Positions 33,003 to 41,142 of a stretch of 64,000 bases of DNA are shown in pieces. Under the pieces are notes generated by a model. The model did not search any database. It had not been told where the DNA came from and worked only from the letters and a program-made list of their open reading frames with translations. Location: contig DLGD01000030.1 of NCBI GenBank assembly GCA_002482505.1, positions 63,059 to 127,058 on the forward strand, given 5' to 3'. The stretch comes from Christensenella sp. UBA7703 (GTDB lineage Bacteria; Bacillota; Clostridia; Christensenellales; CAG-138). The position numbers and the translations under genes are program-made. The number at the start of each line of letters is the position of its first letter. Positions within the stretch are counted from its first letter, which is position 1.

Positions 33003-33845
33003 TCAGGATTTGCGCGTCAACGTGTAGTTGATCAGTTCTGTGAAAAACGCCGCGTCTCCGCCCACCGACAAAACCGCCTCGCGCGCTTCATGCGCATAGG
33101 TTTTTGCATATTCTTTTGCGCGCTCCAGCCCGTAGACCGTTGCAAACGTTGTCTTTCCTTCTTGAACGTCTTTGCCAACCGTCTTGCCAAGGGCGCTTGC
33201 TTCGCCTTCACAGTCGAGTATGTCGTCCGTAATCTGAAACAGCATGCCGTATGCGTTCGCAAAGCGAACGAGGGCTTCGCGTTGCTGAGCGCTTGCACCC
33301 GCGCATGCCGCACCGGCGGACACCGCCGCGCGAAAGAGCGCGCCCGTCTTATAATCCTGCAGCTGGCGCAGCAGCGATTCATCGCCGCCGCTGTTGACAT
33401 CCAAACTCTGCCCCATCACCATCTCAAAGGCACCCTTCGCGATTGCGGAGAGCGCATCCGAATCCGGGCAGAGCGAGAGCGCATAAAACGCGAGGGAAAG
33501 AAGACCGTCTCCCGCGAGAATCGCGTTCGCTTCACCAAACGCTTTGTGGTTGCTGGGCTTGCCTCTGCGCATGTCGTCGTTATCCATCGCGGGCAAATCA
33601 TCGTGAATCAGCGAATAGGTGTGGATCATCTCCAGCGCGCCGGCGGCATAGACCGCGTCCTGCGCGTCACCGCCGCAGAGTTCGCAGGCCGCCATGCAGA
33701 GCGCGGGGCGGATTCTCTTGCCGCCGGAGAACACACTATATGCCATGCTCTCCTGCAAAATCGGCGCGCGCTCCCCAGTACTCAACAGTTCGGCGAGCTT
33801 CGCTTCCGTCCATTCGGAATACTGCGTCAAGCGTTCACTCAGCAT
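33003..33845 (-). CDS. ispA: Polyprenyl synthetase (farnesyl/geranyl diphosphate synthase)
   Basis: Builds C15 (or C10-C20) prenyl diphosphates from IPP and DMAPP. The 280 residues contain GGKRIRPAL (about 42-50), the first Asp-rich motif HDDLPAMDNDDMRRG (about 80-94) and the second ITDDILDCEG (about 214-223). The two residues inserted in the first motif (DDLPAMDND) are characteristic of bacterial short-chain enzymes. The ATG chosen lies within the last codons of xseB (11-nt overlap). Neighbours xseA-xseB-ispA-dxs form the usual block. Confidence 0.95.
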   Translation of the reverse strand: MLSERLTQYSEWTEAKLAELLSTGERAPILQESMAYSVFSGGKRIRPALCMAACELCGGDAQDAVYAAGALEMIHTYSLIHDDLPAMDNDDMRRGKPSNHKAFGEANAILAGDGLLSLAFYALSLCPDSDALSAIAKGAFEMVMGQSLDVNSGGDESLLRQLQDYKTGALFRAAVSAGAACAGASAQQREALVRFANAYGMLFQITDDILDCEGEASALGKTVGKDVQEGKTTFATVYGLERAKEYAKTYAHEAREAVLSVGGDAAFFTELINYTLTRKS

Positions 33846-34047
33846 CGCTCTTTGCCTCCGCTGCGTCACCAAGTCGCGTGATGATCGCCTCATATGAATC
33901 CAGCTGACGTTCACAGGTTTTCACAAGCGTCATGCCTTCCTCGTATAGACGGATCATCTCGTCCAGCGAGCCTTCCGCGCTCTCCAGTTTGCCGACGATA
34001 TCCGAAAGCTTCTGCATGGCTTCTTCAAACCGTACCGATTGCTCCAT
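33835..34047 (-). CDS. xseB: Exodeoxyribonuclease VII small subunit
   Basis: A 70-residue helical protein of the XseB family: RFEEAMQKLSDIVGKLESAEGSLDEMIRLYEEGMTL (in part) is the diagnostic helical hairpin. It binds XseA to form the single-strand exonuclease VII. The gene overlaps xseA by 23 nt and uses a GGGAGGG ribosome site inside it, and overlaps ispA by 11 nt, so three genes are coupled. Confidence 0.95.
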   Translation of the reverse strand: MEQSVRFEEAMQKLSDIVGKLESAEGSLDEMIRLYEEGMTLVKTCERQLDSYEAIITRLGDAAEAKSDAE

Positions 34048-35305
34048 CTTGCCCTCCCGTTGGTCCGTTGCCGTCCGTTGGTTCTGTTACATCCGTTCTC
34101 GTGATTGTTTCAATTTTCGCTTCTGCTGCGCCGTCGTGCATGCGGATGTTGACCGCGTCGCCCGCTTGCAGGTCGGCTACGCCGCCAAGCGCGCGCCCGT
34201 CCATGCCGGTTAAGATTGCATAACCACGCTCCAGCACGGCGGAAGGATCGAGTGCGGCCAGTTGTGCGCGAATGCGCATCAGTTCTGTCCTTGCTGTGTG
34301 GATCTGCTCCCGTGCGCCGCGAAGCGCGCGCTCACGGATGCCGTCCAGCGACTGCCGCTCGCTCATGAGCCTGTTTTCCAGCAATCGGAACGCCTTTGCG
34401 GAGGCAAATAGTCTTACGTTTGCGCGCATACGCTCCAGTCTCGCGTTCAGCGCCCGGCGCATGCGTTCGCTTTGTAAACGAACCGCTTCATAGCAGGCAT
34501 CCATCTCCGGCACGCAGAGCTCCGCTGCGGCGGAAGGTGTCGGCGCGCGCAGATCGGCCACAAAATCCGCGATAGTAAAGTCCGTTTCGTGCCCAACCGC
34601 GCTGATGACGGGAATCGTGCTCTTGTAGATCGCCTCCGCAACAACGGGTTCATTGAACGCCCAGAGGTCTTCCATACTCCCGCCACCCCGGCCGATGATG
34701 AGCACATCCGCAGCGTTTCTGCGGTCCATTTCGTCAATCGCTTTTGCAATCTCCTCCGCCGCGCCCGCGCCCTGAACCCGGACACTGGCGAGCACAATCG
34801 GCATCCGCGGAAATCTACGTTGAATGATGTTGAAGATATCCTGCACGGCGGCGCCCGTTCCGCTGGTGATTACGCCGACTCGGCGGGGTAAAAACGGTAT
34901 TGGGCGCTTGTGCGCCTCGTCAAACCATCCGCGCTCTTCCATCTCCCGCTTCATCGCAAGAAAGCGCAGATACAGTTCGCCTTCGCCGCTCTTTTTGAGA
35001 TAGTTGGCGTAAAGTTGAAACGAGCCGTCTTTTTCATAGAGCGAGGCTCTGCCGTAGAGCAAAACCTGCATGCCGTCCTGCGGCTGAAAGGTGAGCCGCA
35101 TCGCCTGCTGGCGAAACATCACGCAGCGCACAAGCGCGTTTTCATCCTTGAGTGAAAAATACAGGTGCCCGGAGGAATGCCGCTTGAACCCGCTGATCTC
35201 GCCGCTGACGCGAAGGTCCGCCAGATTTGGATCGCCGGAGAGCACCAAAGAGACATATTCGTTGAGTTCGCTCACGCGAAACACAGGCGTTAATGCCTGC
35301 TCCAT
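34025..35305 (-). CDS. xseA: Exodeoxyribonuclease VII large subunit
   Basis: A 426-residue subunit with an N-terminal OB fold (FRVSELNEYVSLVLSGDPNLADLRVSGEISGF, about 9-40, cited in part) and catalytic core motifs PRRVGVITSGTGAAVQDIFN (about 129-148), IIGRGGGSMEDLWAFN (about 188-203) and SAVGHETDFTIADFVAD. A long helical segment follows, and a beta strand RGYAILTG (about 372-379) closes the family signature. The ATG with GGGAGGTGA 6 nt upstream is preferred over a GTG three codons earlier. Confidence 0.96.
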   Translation of the reverse strand: MEQALTPVFRVSELNEYVSLVLSGDPNLADLRVSGEISGFKRHSSGHLYFSLKDENALVRCVMFRQQAMRLTFQPQDGMQVLLYGRASLYEKDGSFQLYANYLKKSGEGELYLRFLAMKREMEERGWFDEAHKRPIPFLPRRVGVITSGTGAAVQDIFNIIQRRFPRMPIVLASVRVQGAGAAEEIAKAIDEMDRRNAADVLIIGRGGGSMEDLWAFNEPVVAEAIYKSTIPVISAVGHETDFTIADFVADLRAPTPSAAAELCVPEMDACYEAVRLQSERMRRALNARLERMRANVRLFASAKAFRLLENRLMSERQSLDGIRERALRGAREQIHTARTELMRIRAQLAALDPSAVLERGYAILTGMDGRALGGVADLQAGDAVNIRMHDGAAEAKIETITRTDVTEPTDGNGPTGGQDGAIGTV

Positions 35306-35341
35306 GCCTCTCACCTCCCGTCGATCACCCGCGCCACACGT

Positions 35342-36295
35342 TCAGCGCGGAGAATGCTCAAATCTATCTCGCGCTAGCAGTGCTGTTCCGACGGCATTGT
35401 CCGAAGAAAGCCCGCTTTGCGCATAAAAAAGTTTGTGTTTGAGTCGCTGTTGCAGCAGTTCGCGCAACAGCAGACTACCCGATACCCCGCCGGAGAGAAT
35501 CGCTGTTTTGCAGCCCGTCTCAGCAAAGGCATTGGTCAGGAGCTTACCAAATGTGCGCGCCATGCAGTCATACACAGCATACGCAACCGAGCTTTCTTCC
35601 GCACCGCCTTCAATGAGGCGCTGGCACTGCGTCTCCTGCCCGGAAAACGAGCAGTTGAGCCCCTTCACGCTGGAAGGGAGCTTGATCGAATGATCGCCGG
35701 CTGTTCTCGCCAGCGCTTCCAGCGAAATCCCGCTCGGAAACGGCAGCCCGAGTCGAACGCCGACGCGGTCCACAAACTGCCCTGCGTGGAGGTCATCACA
35801 ACCACCGATGCGGTCGATCTCACCGATCAGGCCATCTTCCCGCCGCACGAGCAGCAGGTCCGTCGTGCCGCCGGAAAGATGCACCGCCAGAAACGGAGAT
35901 TCGCTCACAAATGTTTCCTGCCCCAGCAGCGCGGCGCGGACATGCCCCGCCTGATGCGTGGTTTCGTAGAGCGGCACACCGAGGGACGACGCAATCGCAA
36001 CCGCGGCAAGCTTGCCCGCGAGAAACACGGGCATATACGATTCTTCCGCTGCGGTCGGCTTGCTGCTGACGGCGACGGCGCGAATCGCTCCGCGATCAAC
36101 CTCCTGCAGCATGGGCTCAATCAGCTTCGGCAGATTGCGCACATGCTGAAAAATCGCGTCGCTCTGGCGCAGCCCGCGCTCGCCCAACGGCACAGAAAGC
36201 ATCGTTCTCCGCTCGAAAACGATGCCTTCGGTTGAAACACAGGAGACCGACGTCGTATAGTTGCTGGTATCGACGCCGAGAAACAGAGTTTTCAC
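35342..36295 (-). CDS. TsaD/Kae1-like protein (peptidase M22 family paralogue)
   Basis: A 317-residue ASKHA-fold protein related to TsaD, the enzyme that adds threonylcarbamoyl to tRNA A37. It starts MKTLFLGVDTSNYTTSVSCV and keeps the metal-binding H-x3-H as HQAGH (His114, His118), an SGGTTDLLLVRREDG strand and the C-terminal LSGGVSGSLLLRELL. It is shorter than TsaD (about 335-350) and lacks the usual ATKGPGL-type loop, which reads SSKPTAAEESYMPV. It is therefore probably the divergent paralogue common in Clostridia rather than the tRNA enzyme itself; function open. The start overlaps the nusB stop by ATGA. Confidence 0.85.
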   Translation of the reverse strand: MKTLFLGVDTSNYTTSVSCVSTEGIVFERRTMLSVPLGERGLRQSDAIFQHVRNLPKLIEPMLQEVDRGAIRAVAVSSKPTAAEESYMPVFLAGKLAAVAIASSLGVPLYETTHQAGHVRAALLGQETFVSESPFLAVHLSGGTTDLLLVRREDGLIGEIDRIGGCDDLHAGQFVDRVGVRLGLPFPSGISLEALARTAGDHSIKLPSSVKGLNCSFSGQETQCQRLIEGGAEESSVAYAVYDCMARTFGKLLTNAFAETGCKTAILSGGVSGSLLLRELLQQRLKHKLFYAQSGLSSDNAVGTALLARDRFEHSPR

Positions 36296-36705
36296 GGGGA
36301 GACAAGCTCCTTGGCTACGCTGCCCAATATGCCGTTGACGAACGCATAGGAGCGCTCCCCGCCGTAGCGCTTTGCAAGCTCAACCGCCTCGTTGATGGCG
36401 GCGCCGGTAGGCACGTCTTCCTTGCGATAGCGCATCTCATAGATCGCCAGACGCAAAATACTCAAATCCACACGCGCGATGCGGTCGATCATCCAGTCCT
36501 TCGAAAAGCGGCTGATGAACTCATCCAGCTCTTCTGCATGCGATTGTACGCCTTCGAGCATCTGGCTGACGTAGAGAAGGTCCTCCCCGTCCAAGGTACC
36601 GATGAGTTCGGCTTTTTCCAGGACGTGCTCCGGGGTGTCCTCTCCGCCCAACAGATTGGAAAAGTGCATCATCATTGCGACTTCGCGCGCGGTGGTTCTG
36701 CTCAT
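36292..36705 (-). CDS. nusB: Transcription antitermination factor NusB
   Basis: All-helical RNA-binding factor that works with NusE on rRNA leaders. The 137-residue protein starts MSRTTAREVAMMMHFSNLLG (typical SRRxARExAL opening) and ends KRYGGERSYAFVNGILGSVAKE, which holds the conserved FVNGVLG motif. DVPTGAAINEAVELAK is also family-typical. It heads the block that includes the TsaD-like gene, xseA, xseB, ispA and dxs. A weak promoter (TTCGCA, 16 nt, TAGAAT) can be made out about 40 nt upstream. Confidence 0.94.
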   Translation of the reverse strand: MSRTTAREVAMMMHFSNLLGGEDTPEHVLEKAELIGTLDGEDLLYVSQMLEGVQSHAEELDEFISRFSKDWMIDRIARVDLSILRLAIYEMRYRKEDVPTGAAINEAVELAKRYGGERSYAFVNGILGSVAKELVSP

Positions 36706-36784
36706 GCTTGATCGAATTCCAGTCTATAAATTAGTTTTGCCTTTTGAGAAAATTCTAACACGATACACGAACTTGCGAAAGTGC

Positions 36785-37003
36785 TTACTTCTTCGCAAAC
36801 AGCTTGTGGAAGAACTCTTTGATTCCCTCCGGTCCGCTCTGATCGAGCAGATAACCAAGCAGGAAGCAAACCGCGAGGATGACGATCAGAAGAATCGTGC
36901 GCCAGAATCCGATGGTGAAGAATAAAATCGTCAACAGCAGTCCGATCAGCACGAACAACACGGTGAATTTATGGGTTTTGATAAACTCCAGAAACGTGTT
37001 CAT
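36785..37003 (-). CDS. DUF2273 small membrane protein
   Basis: A 72-residue protein with two hydrophobic segments (about 11-28 and 31-51; FTVLFVLIGLLLTILFF and RTILLIVILAVCFLLGYLLD) and a short basic amphipathic tail GIKEFFHKLFAKK. It matches DUF2273, which nearly always accompanies amaP and Asp23 genes. The start at MNTFLEFIKTHKF is chosen, 10 nt after the amaP stop; upstream in-frame codons overlap amaP. It likely helps anchor the Asp23 proteins at the membrane. Confidence 0.85.
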   Translation of the reverse strand: MNTFLEFIKTHKFTVLFVLIGLLLTILFFTIGFWRTILLIVILAVCFLLGYLLDQSGPEGIKEFFHKLFAKK

Positions 37004-37013
37004 CGCTCTCGCC

Positions 37014-37586
37014 TCATTCCGCGCGGGAGACAGCGCTCGTCGTCGCGACTGGCGCCGCGCTTTCAACCAACACGCCGATTTCATTTACATGGATGCCGGT
37101 CAGCGTCTCCACGTTTTCCTTGAGCGACTTTTGCAGTTCGCTTGAAAGCGTGACTACGTCGGTATCCGGCAGCACGCAGAGACGAATGCCGATGGTAACG
37201 CCGGTCTCGGTCGATTGCAGCGTGGTGTGGACATCCTTCACGCGCGGAATCGCGCGGCAGTGTTTCTGTACCATACTGTCGATGGCTTCCAGCGCAATAT
37301 AGGTGCCGCCGAGCTCCGTCTGTTTCATCAGCGCGGAAGCCGGACGGACATCCGCTTTTTTCCCTCTGCCCGCAAAGAGCAGCTTGATGCAGATCAACAG
37401 CAGCAGCAACCCGCAACCCGCCAGGATCAGCGCGTTTTCGCGGAACATGTAGAAAAGGCCCACAAAATTATCGACCATCTCTTGCGAAATGATGTTTGCC
37501 GCAATGCCAAACAACACAAACGACACAAGGATTGCCGCAATCAGCAGAATGCCCAAGAGTAACCGATCGAAAAACTTGAGTTTCAT
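37014..37586 (-). CDS. amaP: Alkaline-shock membrane anchor protein AmaP
   Basis: A 190-residue protein with two N-terminal transmembrane helices (about 9-33 and 52-71) and a soluble Asp23-like C-terminal domain (GGTYIALEAIDSMVQKH, VTIGIRLCVLPDTDVVTLSSELQKS, in parts). In Staphylococcus AmaP tethers Asp23 to the membrane. The order Asp23, AmaP, DUF2273 on one strand repeats that arrangement, though a strong hairpin lies between Asp23 and amaP. Confidence 0.9.
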   Translation of the reverse strand: MKLKFFDRLLLGILLIAAILVSFVLFGIAANIISQEMVDNFVGLFYMFRENALILAGCGLLLLLICIKLLFAGRGKKADVRPASALMKQTELGGTYIALEAIDSMVQKHCRAIPRVKDVHTTLQSTETGVTIGIRLCVLPDTDVVTLSSELQKSLKENVETLTGIHVNEIGVLVESAAPVATTSAVSRAE

Positions 37587-37676
37587 ATCCTAAAAACTCC
37601 TTTTCGTTTGCCATCGGCAAAAGCCACGGCGAAATAGACGGTATCTGTTGTTTGCGCAGAGCACCTGCGCACTCCG

Positions 37677-37705
37677 TAAAACGGGCGGAACCATATCCGC
37701 CCGTC
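37677..37705 (-). terminator. Hairpin between Asp23 and amaP
   Basis: Perfect ACGGGCGGA/TCCGCCCGT stem with TTTT after it on the minus strand. It may end part of the Asp23 transcripts and set Asp23 above AmaP. Confidence 0.65.
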
Positions 37706-37731
37706 CACGGGTTTGTTTCCTGTTCGAATGC

Positions 37732-38232
37732 TTACTTTACGCGCGGCGGTTCGGGTTCAACGATCTCCGCCGTCACGGGTTGTGCTTCCTTTTCCTTCGC
37801 TTTTTCTTTTTGTTTGGGCGCGCGCGAGTTGCCCTCGCCCGCCTCGAATACGACGCTCTGCACAAACACGTTGATTTCAACAACGCGAAGGCCGGTCATG
37901 TTTTCGATCGCGCTCTTCACAGCCGCCTGGATCTTTTCGCAGACTTCTTTGATCTTGTATCCGAAACGAATGCTGACGGAAATATCGACCGCAGCTTCTT
38001 CCGTGCCGACCTCGACCTTTACACCCTTGGTCAAATTTTTTTTGCCGAGCATCTCGGTGATGCCCTCAACCATGCCTCCGGTCAAGGAAGCAACGCCATC
38101 CACATCGGTAACCGCAAGGGATGCGATGGTAGCGACGACTTCGTCTGCAAAAATGATGCGTCCACCCTCTGCTTCAACCTTGGAAACCTCGGTTTTGGAA
38201 ACTTCGGTGCTGACCTTTTTTTCTTCAGACAT
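37732..38232 (-). CDS. Asp23/Gls24 family envelope stress protein
   Basis: A 166-residue Asp23 protein. After an N-terminal charged stretch with repeated STEVSKTEVSKVEAEGG comes the conserved core: GRIIFADEVVATIASLAVTD, VDGVASLTGG, KGVKVEVGTEEAAVDISVSI and MTGLRVVEINVFVQSV. The C-terminal 35 residues are Lys/Glu/Pro-rich (KQKEKAKEKEAQ) and likely disordered. GGAGGTG lies 5 nt before the ATG. Asp23 proteins form abundant layers at the inner face of the membrane and respond to cell-wall stress. Confidence 0.92.
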   Translation of the reverse strand: MSEEKKVSTEVSKTEVSKVEAEGGRIIFADEVVATIASLAVTDVDGVASLTGGMVEGITEMLGKKNLTKGVKVEVGTEEAAVDISVSIRFGYKIKEVCEKIQAAVKSAIENMTGLRVVEINVFVQSVVFEAGEGNSRAPKQKEKAKEKEAQPVTAEIVEPEPPRVK

Positions 38233-38585
38233 AAGTACACCTCCATTCTTTGTTACCAAAAATTATATCGCATGCAGCAGGTTCTGTAAATATGCAAAGC
38301 TCCCGCCTTGTTACCCGCGCGTGAACCCTTTGCGTCGGATTGATGGCAATTGCGCTTTTTTGCTTGCTTTTTGCGAATCATCGTTGCCCAAAGCCGCGGA
38401 GCAACCGCGCATAGGAGCGCAGGCCATCCAAGCTGGCCTCAGCAAGTATACGCAGGAATGTGTATAAAAGCAACCTTTTTCATCCATGTTTCCGAAAAAA
38501 CAATCTCGTGCCTCCCTTCGCTCGGTTGTGAAATTACATTGTGCTCTTGATACGATTGTGCGATTGTATGTCTGTATACAAAAGC
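38233..38585. other. Intergenic stretch upstream of the gntR promoter
   Basis: No gene is apparent. It holds one perfect inverted repeat AGGCCA-N7-TGGCCT (38421-38439), an A+T-rich part, and the TTGTAT-N6-ATACAA repeat listed separately. It should also contain the Asp23 promoter, which I could not identify. Confidence 0.5.
38564..38581. promoter_or_regulatory. TTGTAT-N6-ATACAA operator candidate of gntR
   Basis: Inverted repeat with a perfect inner TGTATACA, 4 bp upstream of the -35. GntR-family regulators of the FCD group often bind TTGTATACAA-like sites, so autoregulation is plausible. Confidence 0.5.
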
Positions 38586-38614
38586 TTGTATTTTCAGCCC
38601 AAAAACGATACACT
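38586..38614 (+). promoter_or_regulatory. Promoter of the GntR regulator gene
   Basis: TTGTAT, 17 nt, TACACT, directly downstream of the palindrome. The leader would be about 75 nt. Confidence 0.6.
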
Positions 38615-38695
38615 ATCAGCAGGAATTGAGAGCGACAATTCCTCTTTTCCATCGAACTGCGCGCGCATCCTTTCCGCGCCGCGAAAGAGAGAACT

Positions 38696-39349
38696 ATGAA
38701 CGGATTTTATGAAAATAAAGACTACGGCTCGCTTTCCGAAAAAGTGTACCGCTTTTTACGGGACGGGATTGCCGAAGGGCGCTATCAGACAGGCGATTGC
38801 CTGATCGAAATGAAGATTGCAGAAGAGCTCGGCGTGAGCCGAACCCCCGTGCGCGAGGCACTCAAGCAGCTCGAACTCGAAGACCTTGTCTCTTCGCACC
38901 CGAACCGCGGGGTTGTGGTCAAGAGTTTTACCACCGAAGACCTGCAGGACGTTTCCACGATTCGACACCTGCTGGAAGGCCAGGCCGCTTTCTGGGCGGC
39001 GCAGCGCGTCAGCGAAGAACAGCTCAAAGAACTGCGCGAGGTTGTCGAGTTGATGGAGTTTTATACCGCGAAAAACGACGTTGCGCATCTGGTTGCGCTC
39101 GACACGCGCTTTCATGAACTGATCTATGAAGCCAGCGGCAGCCGCACAATCCGTCATATCTTGGCCTCGCTGCACCACAATATTCGCAAAGCGCGGCAAA
39201 GCTCGCTGACGCTGCCCGACCGCGCGACAAATTCGCTTGCTGAGCACCTGAGTATTTTCCACGCGATCGAGCGCCGTGACGCTCCGGCGGCAAAAGAACA
39301 CATGGAAGCACACGTTGCCATCGCGGCGGGAAACAGGATGAGCGAGTAG
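38696..39349 (+). CDS. GntR family regulator, FCD subfamily
   Basis: A 217-residue regulator. The winged helix (about 10-78) has DGIAEGRYQTGDCLIEMKIAEELGVSRTPVREALKQLELEDLV in the family order. The all-helical FCD domain (about 90-215) keeps its metal/ligand residues: Asp in ALDTRFHELIYEASGS, His in the same segment, and EHLSIFHAIERRDAPAAKEHMEAHV at the end. FCD members sense small organic acids. It stands alone with its own promoter and operator; the neighbouring methyltransferase follows after 64 nt and might be co-transcribed. Confidence 0.92.
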   Translation: MNGFYENKDYGSLSEKVYRFLRDGIAEGRYQTGDCLIEMKIAEELGVSRTPVREALKQLELEDLVSSHPNRGVVVKSFTTEDLQDVSTIRHLLEGQAAFWAAQRVSEEQLKELREVVELMEFYTAKNDVAHLVALDTRFHELIYEASGSRTIRHILASLHHNIRKARQSSLTLPDRATNSLAEHLSIFHAIERRDAPAAKEHMEAHVAIAAGNRMSE

Positions 39350-39413
39350 CCATCCCCATCTCCCGCCTTTTTTCTTATTCACCCACTCTATTTCGATGGC
39401 GGGAGGAATCAGC

Positions 39414-40592
39414 ATGCGCATTTTCTGCACCGGTGAGCGGCACGCAAACGGAGGCCCCGGCGAATTTGTCCTTGCCCGCGCGGAAGAGGCGCTGGACACG
39501 CTTCTTGCTGAGTATCGCGGGCGCGTGCAGGTGGTCTATCTCGACCCGCCTTTTGGCACGGGGGATGTCTTCCACAGCAAGATTGGCAAACTGACCTTGC
39601 CCACCTATCTGGACAACATGGAAGAATCCGCCTATCTTGCCTGGATGCAAAAGATCCTCTCCGGTGCAAAAGAGCTTCTTTCCCCAAGCGGTTCGCTGTA
39701 TCTACACATCGACTTTCGCATGAGCGCAAAATTAAGGCTCATGCTGGACGAGTTCTTCGGCACGCAGAACTTCATGAACGAGATCGTCTGGTGCTATAAA
39801 TCCGGCGGAAGGGCAACGCGATATTACCCGCGCAAGCACGACACGATCCTCTTTTACCGAAAGAGCGCAAAGGTGTTTTTTGACATCTCCGCAGTCGGCC
39901 GCCCGCGCGGGTCGGAAAAACGCAACCATATGAAGCGTTTTATCGACGAGGACGGGCGCATCTGCTTCACCATTCGCTCCGCCGGCAAGCTCTATACCTA
40001 TTATGAGGATACGCCGGTGTATCCGAGTGACGTCTGGGACGACATTGAACATCTCCAACAAAAAGACACCGAGCGCGTAGGCTATGCAACCCAGAAGCCG
40101 GAGGCGCTGCTCAATCGTGTGATTCTCGCCTCCTCCCAGCCCGGCGACCTCGTCTGCGACCTGTTTTCCGGCAGTGGGACGACCGCAGCCGCGGCAAGTA
40201 AGCTCGGCAGACGGTTTCTCGCGCTGGACAGTTCGCCGCTCGCGCTGTATACCCTCCGCGCGCGACAGCTGAAGTCCGCCAGCGCGCACTCTCTGCTGGA
40301 AGGTGAAAGTGAGCTTGTGCTCCGCTATCCCGCCGACGAAACCCCCGGAAAGGTTTCGCTTAAACGCGTAGCGCAGCGTGGCAAGCAGATGCTCTTGCTG
40401 GAAAGTGCTTCATTTGCCCCCGCCTACCCGCTCGTCTATGCGGCGGTCGGGACGGAGGAATCCGGCGAGTTTCATCCGAGCTCGACCGATTGCAAACCAA
40501 AGTTGCCACTGCTTCTGCCGATTGATAAAATCGAAGAACCCGTGCTGCAGATCGTCGATGCGCTCGGGCACATGGCGTTTTTTCGAGTTTGA
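39414..40592 (+). CDS. Site-specific DNA methyltransferase (beta-class N6-adenine/N4-cytosine)
   Basis: A 392-residue methylase. Catalytic motif IV DPPFGTG (about 43-49) precedes the SAM-binding motif I CDLFSGSGTTAAAA (about 248-261), the beta-class order of type III Mod subunits and M.EcoP-like enzymes. VWCYKSGGRATRYYPRKHDTILFY and TQKPEALLNRVILASS are also typical. The C-terminal 110 residues look unlike Mod C-termini and may hold target recognition. No restriction gene is near, so it appears to be an orphan methylase. The ATG 7 nt after GGGAGGA is chosen over one six codons earlier. Confidence 0.9.
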   Translation: MRIFCTGERHANGGPGEFVLARAEEALDTLLAEYRGRVQVVYLDPPFGTGDVFHSKIGKLTLPTYLDNMEESAYLAWMQKILSGAKELLSPSGSLYLHIDFRMSAKLRLMLDEFFGTQNFMNEIVWCYKSGGRATRYYPRKHDTILFYRKSAKVFFDISAVGRPRGSEKRNHMKRFIDEDGRICFTIRSAGKLYTYYEDTPVYPSDVWDDIEHLQQKDTERVGYATQKPEALLNRVILASSQPGDLVCDLFSGSGTTAAAASKLGRRFLALDSSPLALYTLRARQLKSASAHSLLEGESELVLRYPADETPGKVSLKRVAQRGKQMLLLESASFAPAYPLVYAAVGTEESGEFHPSSTDCKPKLPLLLPIDKIEEPVLQIVDALGHMAFFRV

Positions 40593-40615
40593 ACCATAGA
40601 TCATAGGAGGAAGGC

Positions 40616-40975
40616 ATGCGAGATTGGATCAGCGACTATTGCCAGCAAAAGCGGGGCGTTACGCAGGAGTTTAAAGCCGCCTGGAATGCAAACCTGCATC
40701 TCATCGGCGGAAAAATCTTCGTTATGCTCGGTGAATACAAGGATGGAAGGCCGCTCTTGACAGTTAAGATGGAGCCTGCGTTTTCCGAATTGTTGCGCGC
40801 GCAATATCCCGACGACATCATCCCCGGATATTATACCGATAAGAACCACTGGAGTTCGCTCTTCTTGGACAGCAGTGTGCCGGACGATGTTGCCCGCGCC
40901 ATGCTGGATAACGGATATGAAACAACACTTGGCACCTTGAGCAAAAAAGCGCAGGCGCAGATCCGCGCGCTCTAA
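40616..40975 (+). CDS. MmcQ/YjbR family protein
   Basis: A 119-residue single-domain protein. The opening RDWISDYCQQKRGVTQEFKAAW, FVMLGEYKDGRPLLTVKMEP and the closing PGYYTDKNHWSSLFLDSSVPDD (in part) and MLDNGYETTLGTLSKKAQAQI match the MmcQ/YjbR fold, a small CyaY-like domain thought to bind DNA. It starts 23 nt after the methyltransferase stop with AGGAGG as ribosome site, so the two are probably one transcript. A biochemical role is not known. Confidence 0.88.
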   Translation: MRDWISDYCQQKRGVTQEFKAAWNANLHLIGGKIFVMLGEYKDGRPLLTVKMEPAFSELLRAQYPDDIIPGYYTDKNHWSSLFLDSSVPDDVARAMLDNGYETTLGTLSKKAQAQIRAL

Positions 40976-40991
40976 CCGTTATCAATTTTCG

Positions 40992-41011
40992 CGCCCGCAT
41001 GGGCGTTTTTT
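40992..41011 (+). terminator. Terminator after the YjbR-like gene
   Basis: CGCCC-GCAT-GGGCG followed by TTTTTT. Confidence 0.85.
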
Positions 41012-41030
41012 GTGTGATTTTTGCGCTTTA

Positions 41031-41047
41031 CTGAACATCCTGTTCAG
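41031..41047. promoter_or_regulatory. Palindrome upstream of the flippase-like gene
   Basis: CTGAACA-TCC-TGTTCAG, a perfect 7-bp inverted repeat about 60 bp upstream of the -35. It resembles a Gram-positive LexA box (GAAC-N4-GTTC) but has five bases between the half sites. Confidence 0.45.
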
Positions 41048-41106
41048 AATAGCACAAAATCAAATTGTGCTTCATGATAAGTTCACGTTTTAGCCCATTC
41101 TGACGA

Positions 41107-41135
41107 TGGCAATCTATGATCGTTTCTAGTATGAT
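41107..41135 (+). promoter_or_regulatory. Promoter giving a possibly leaderless mRNA
   Basis: TGGCAA, 17 nt, TATGAT. The -10 ends only 7 nt before the ATG of the next gene and no ribosome site is present. Confidence 0.5.
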
Positions 41136-41142
41136 TTGATAG

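Noticed and set aside
41031..41047. LexA (SOS) box upstream of the flippase-like gene
   Set aside because: The half sites GAAC and GTTC fit, but the spacer is five bases instead of four, and a flippase is not an SOS gene. Kept only as an unassigned palindrome.
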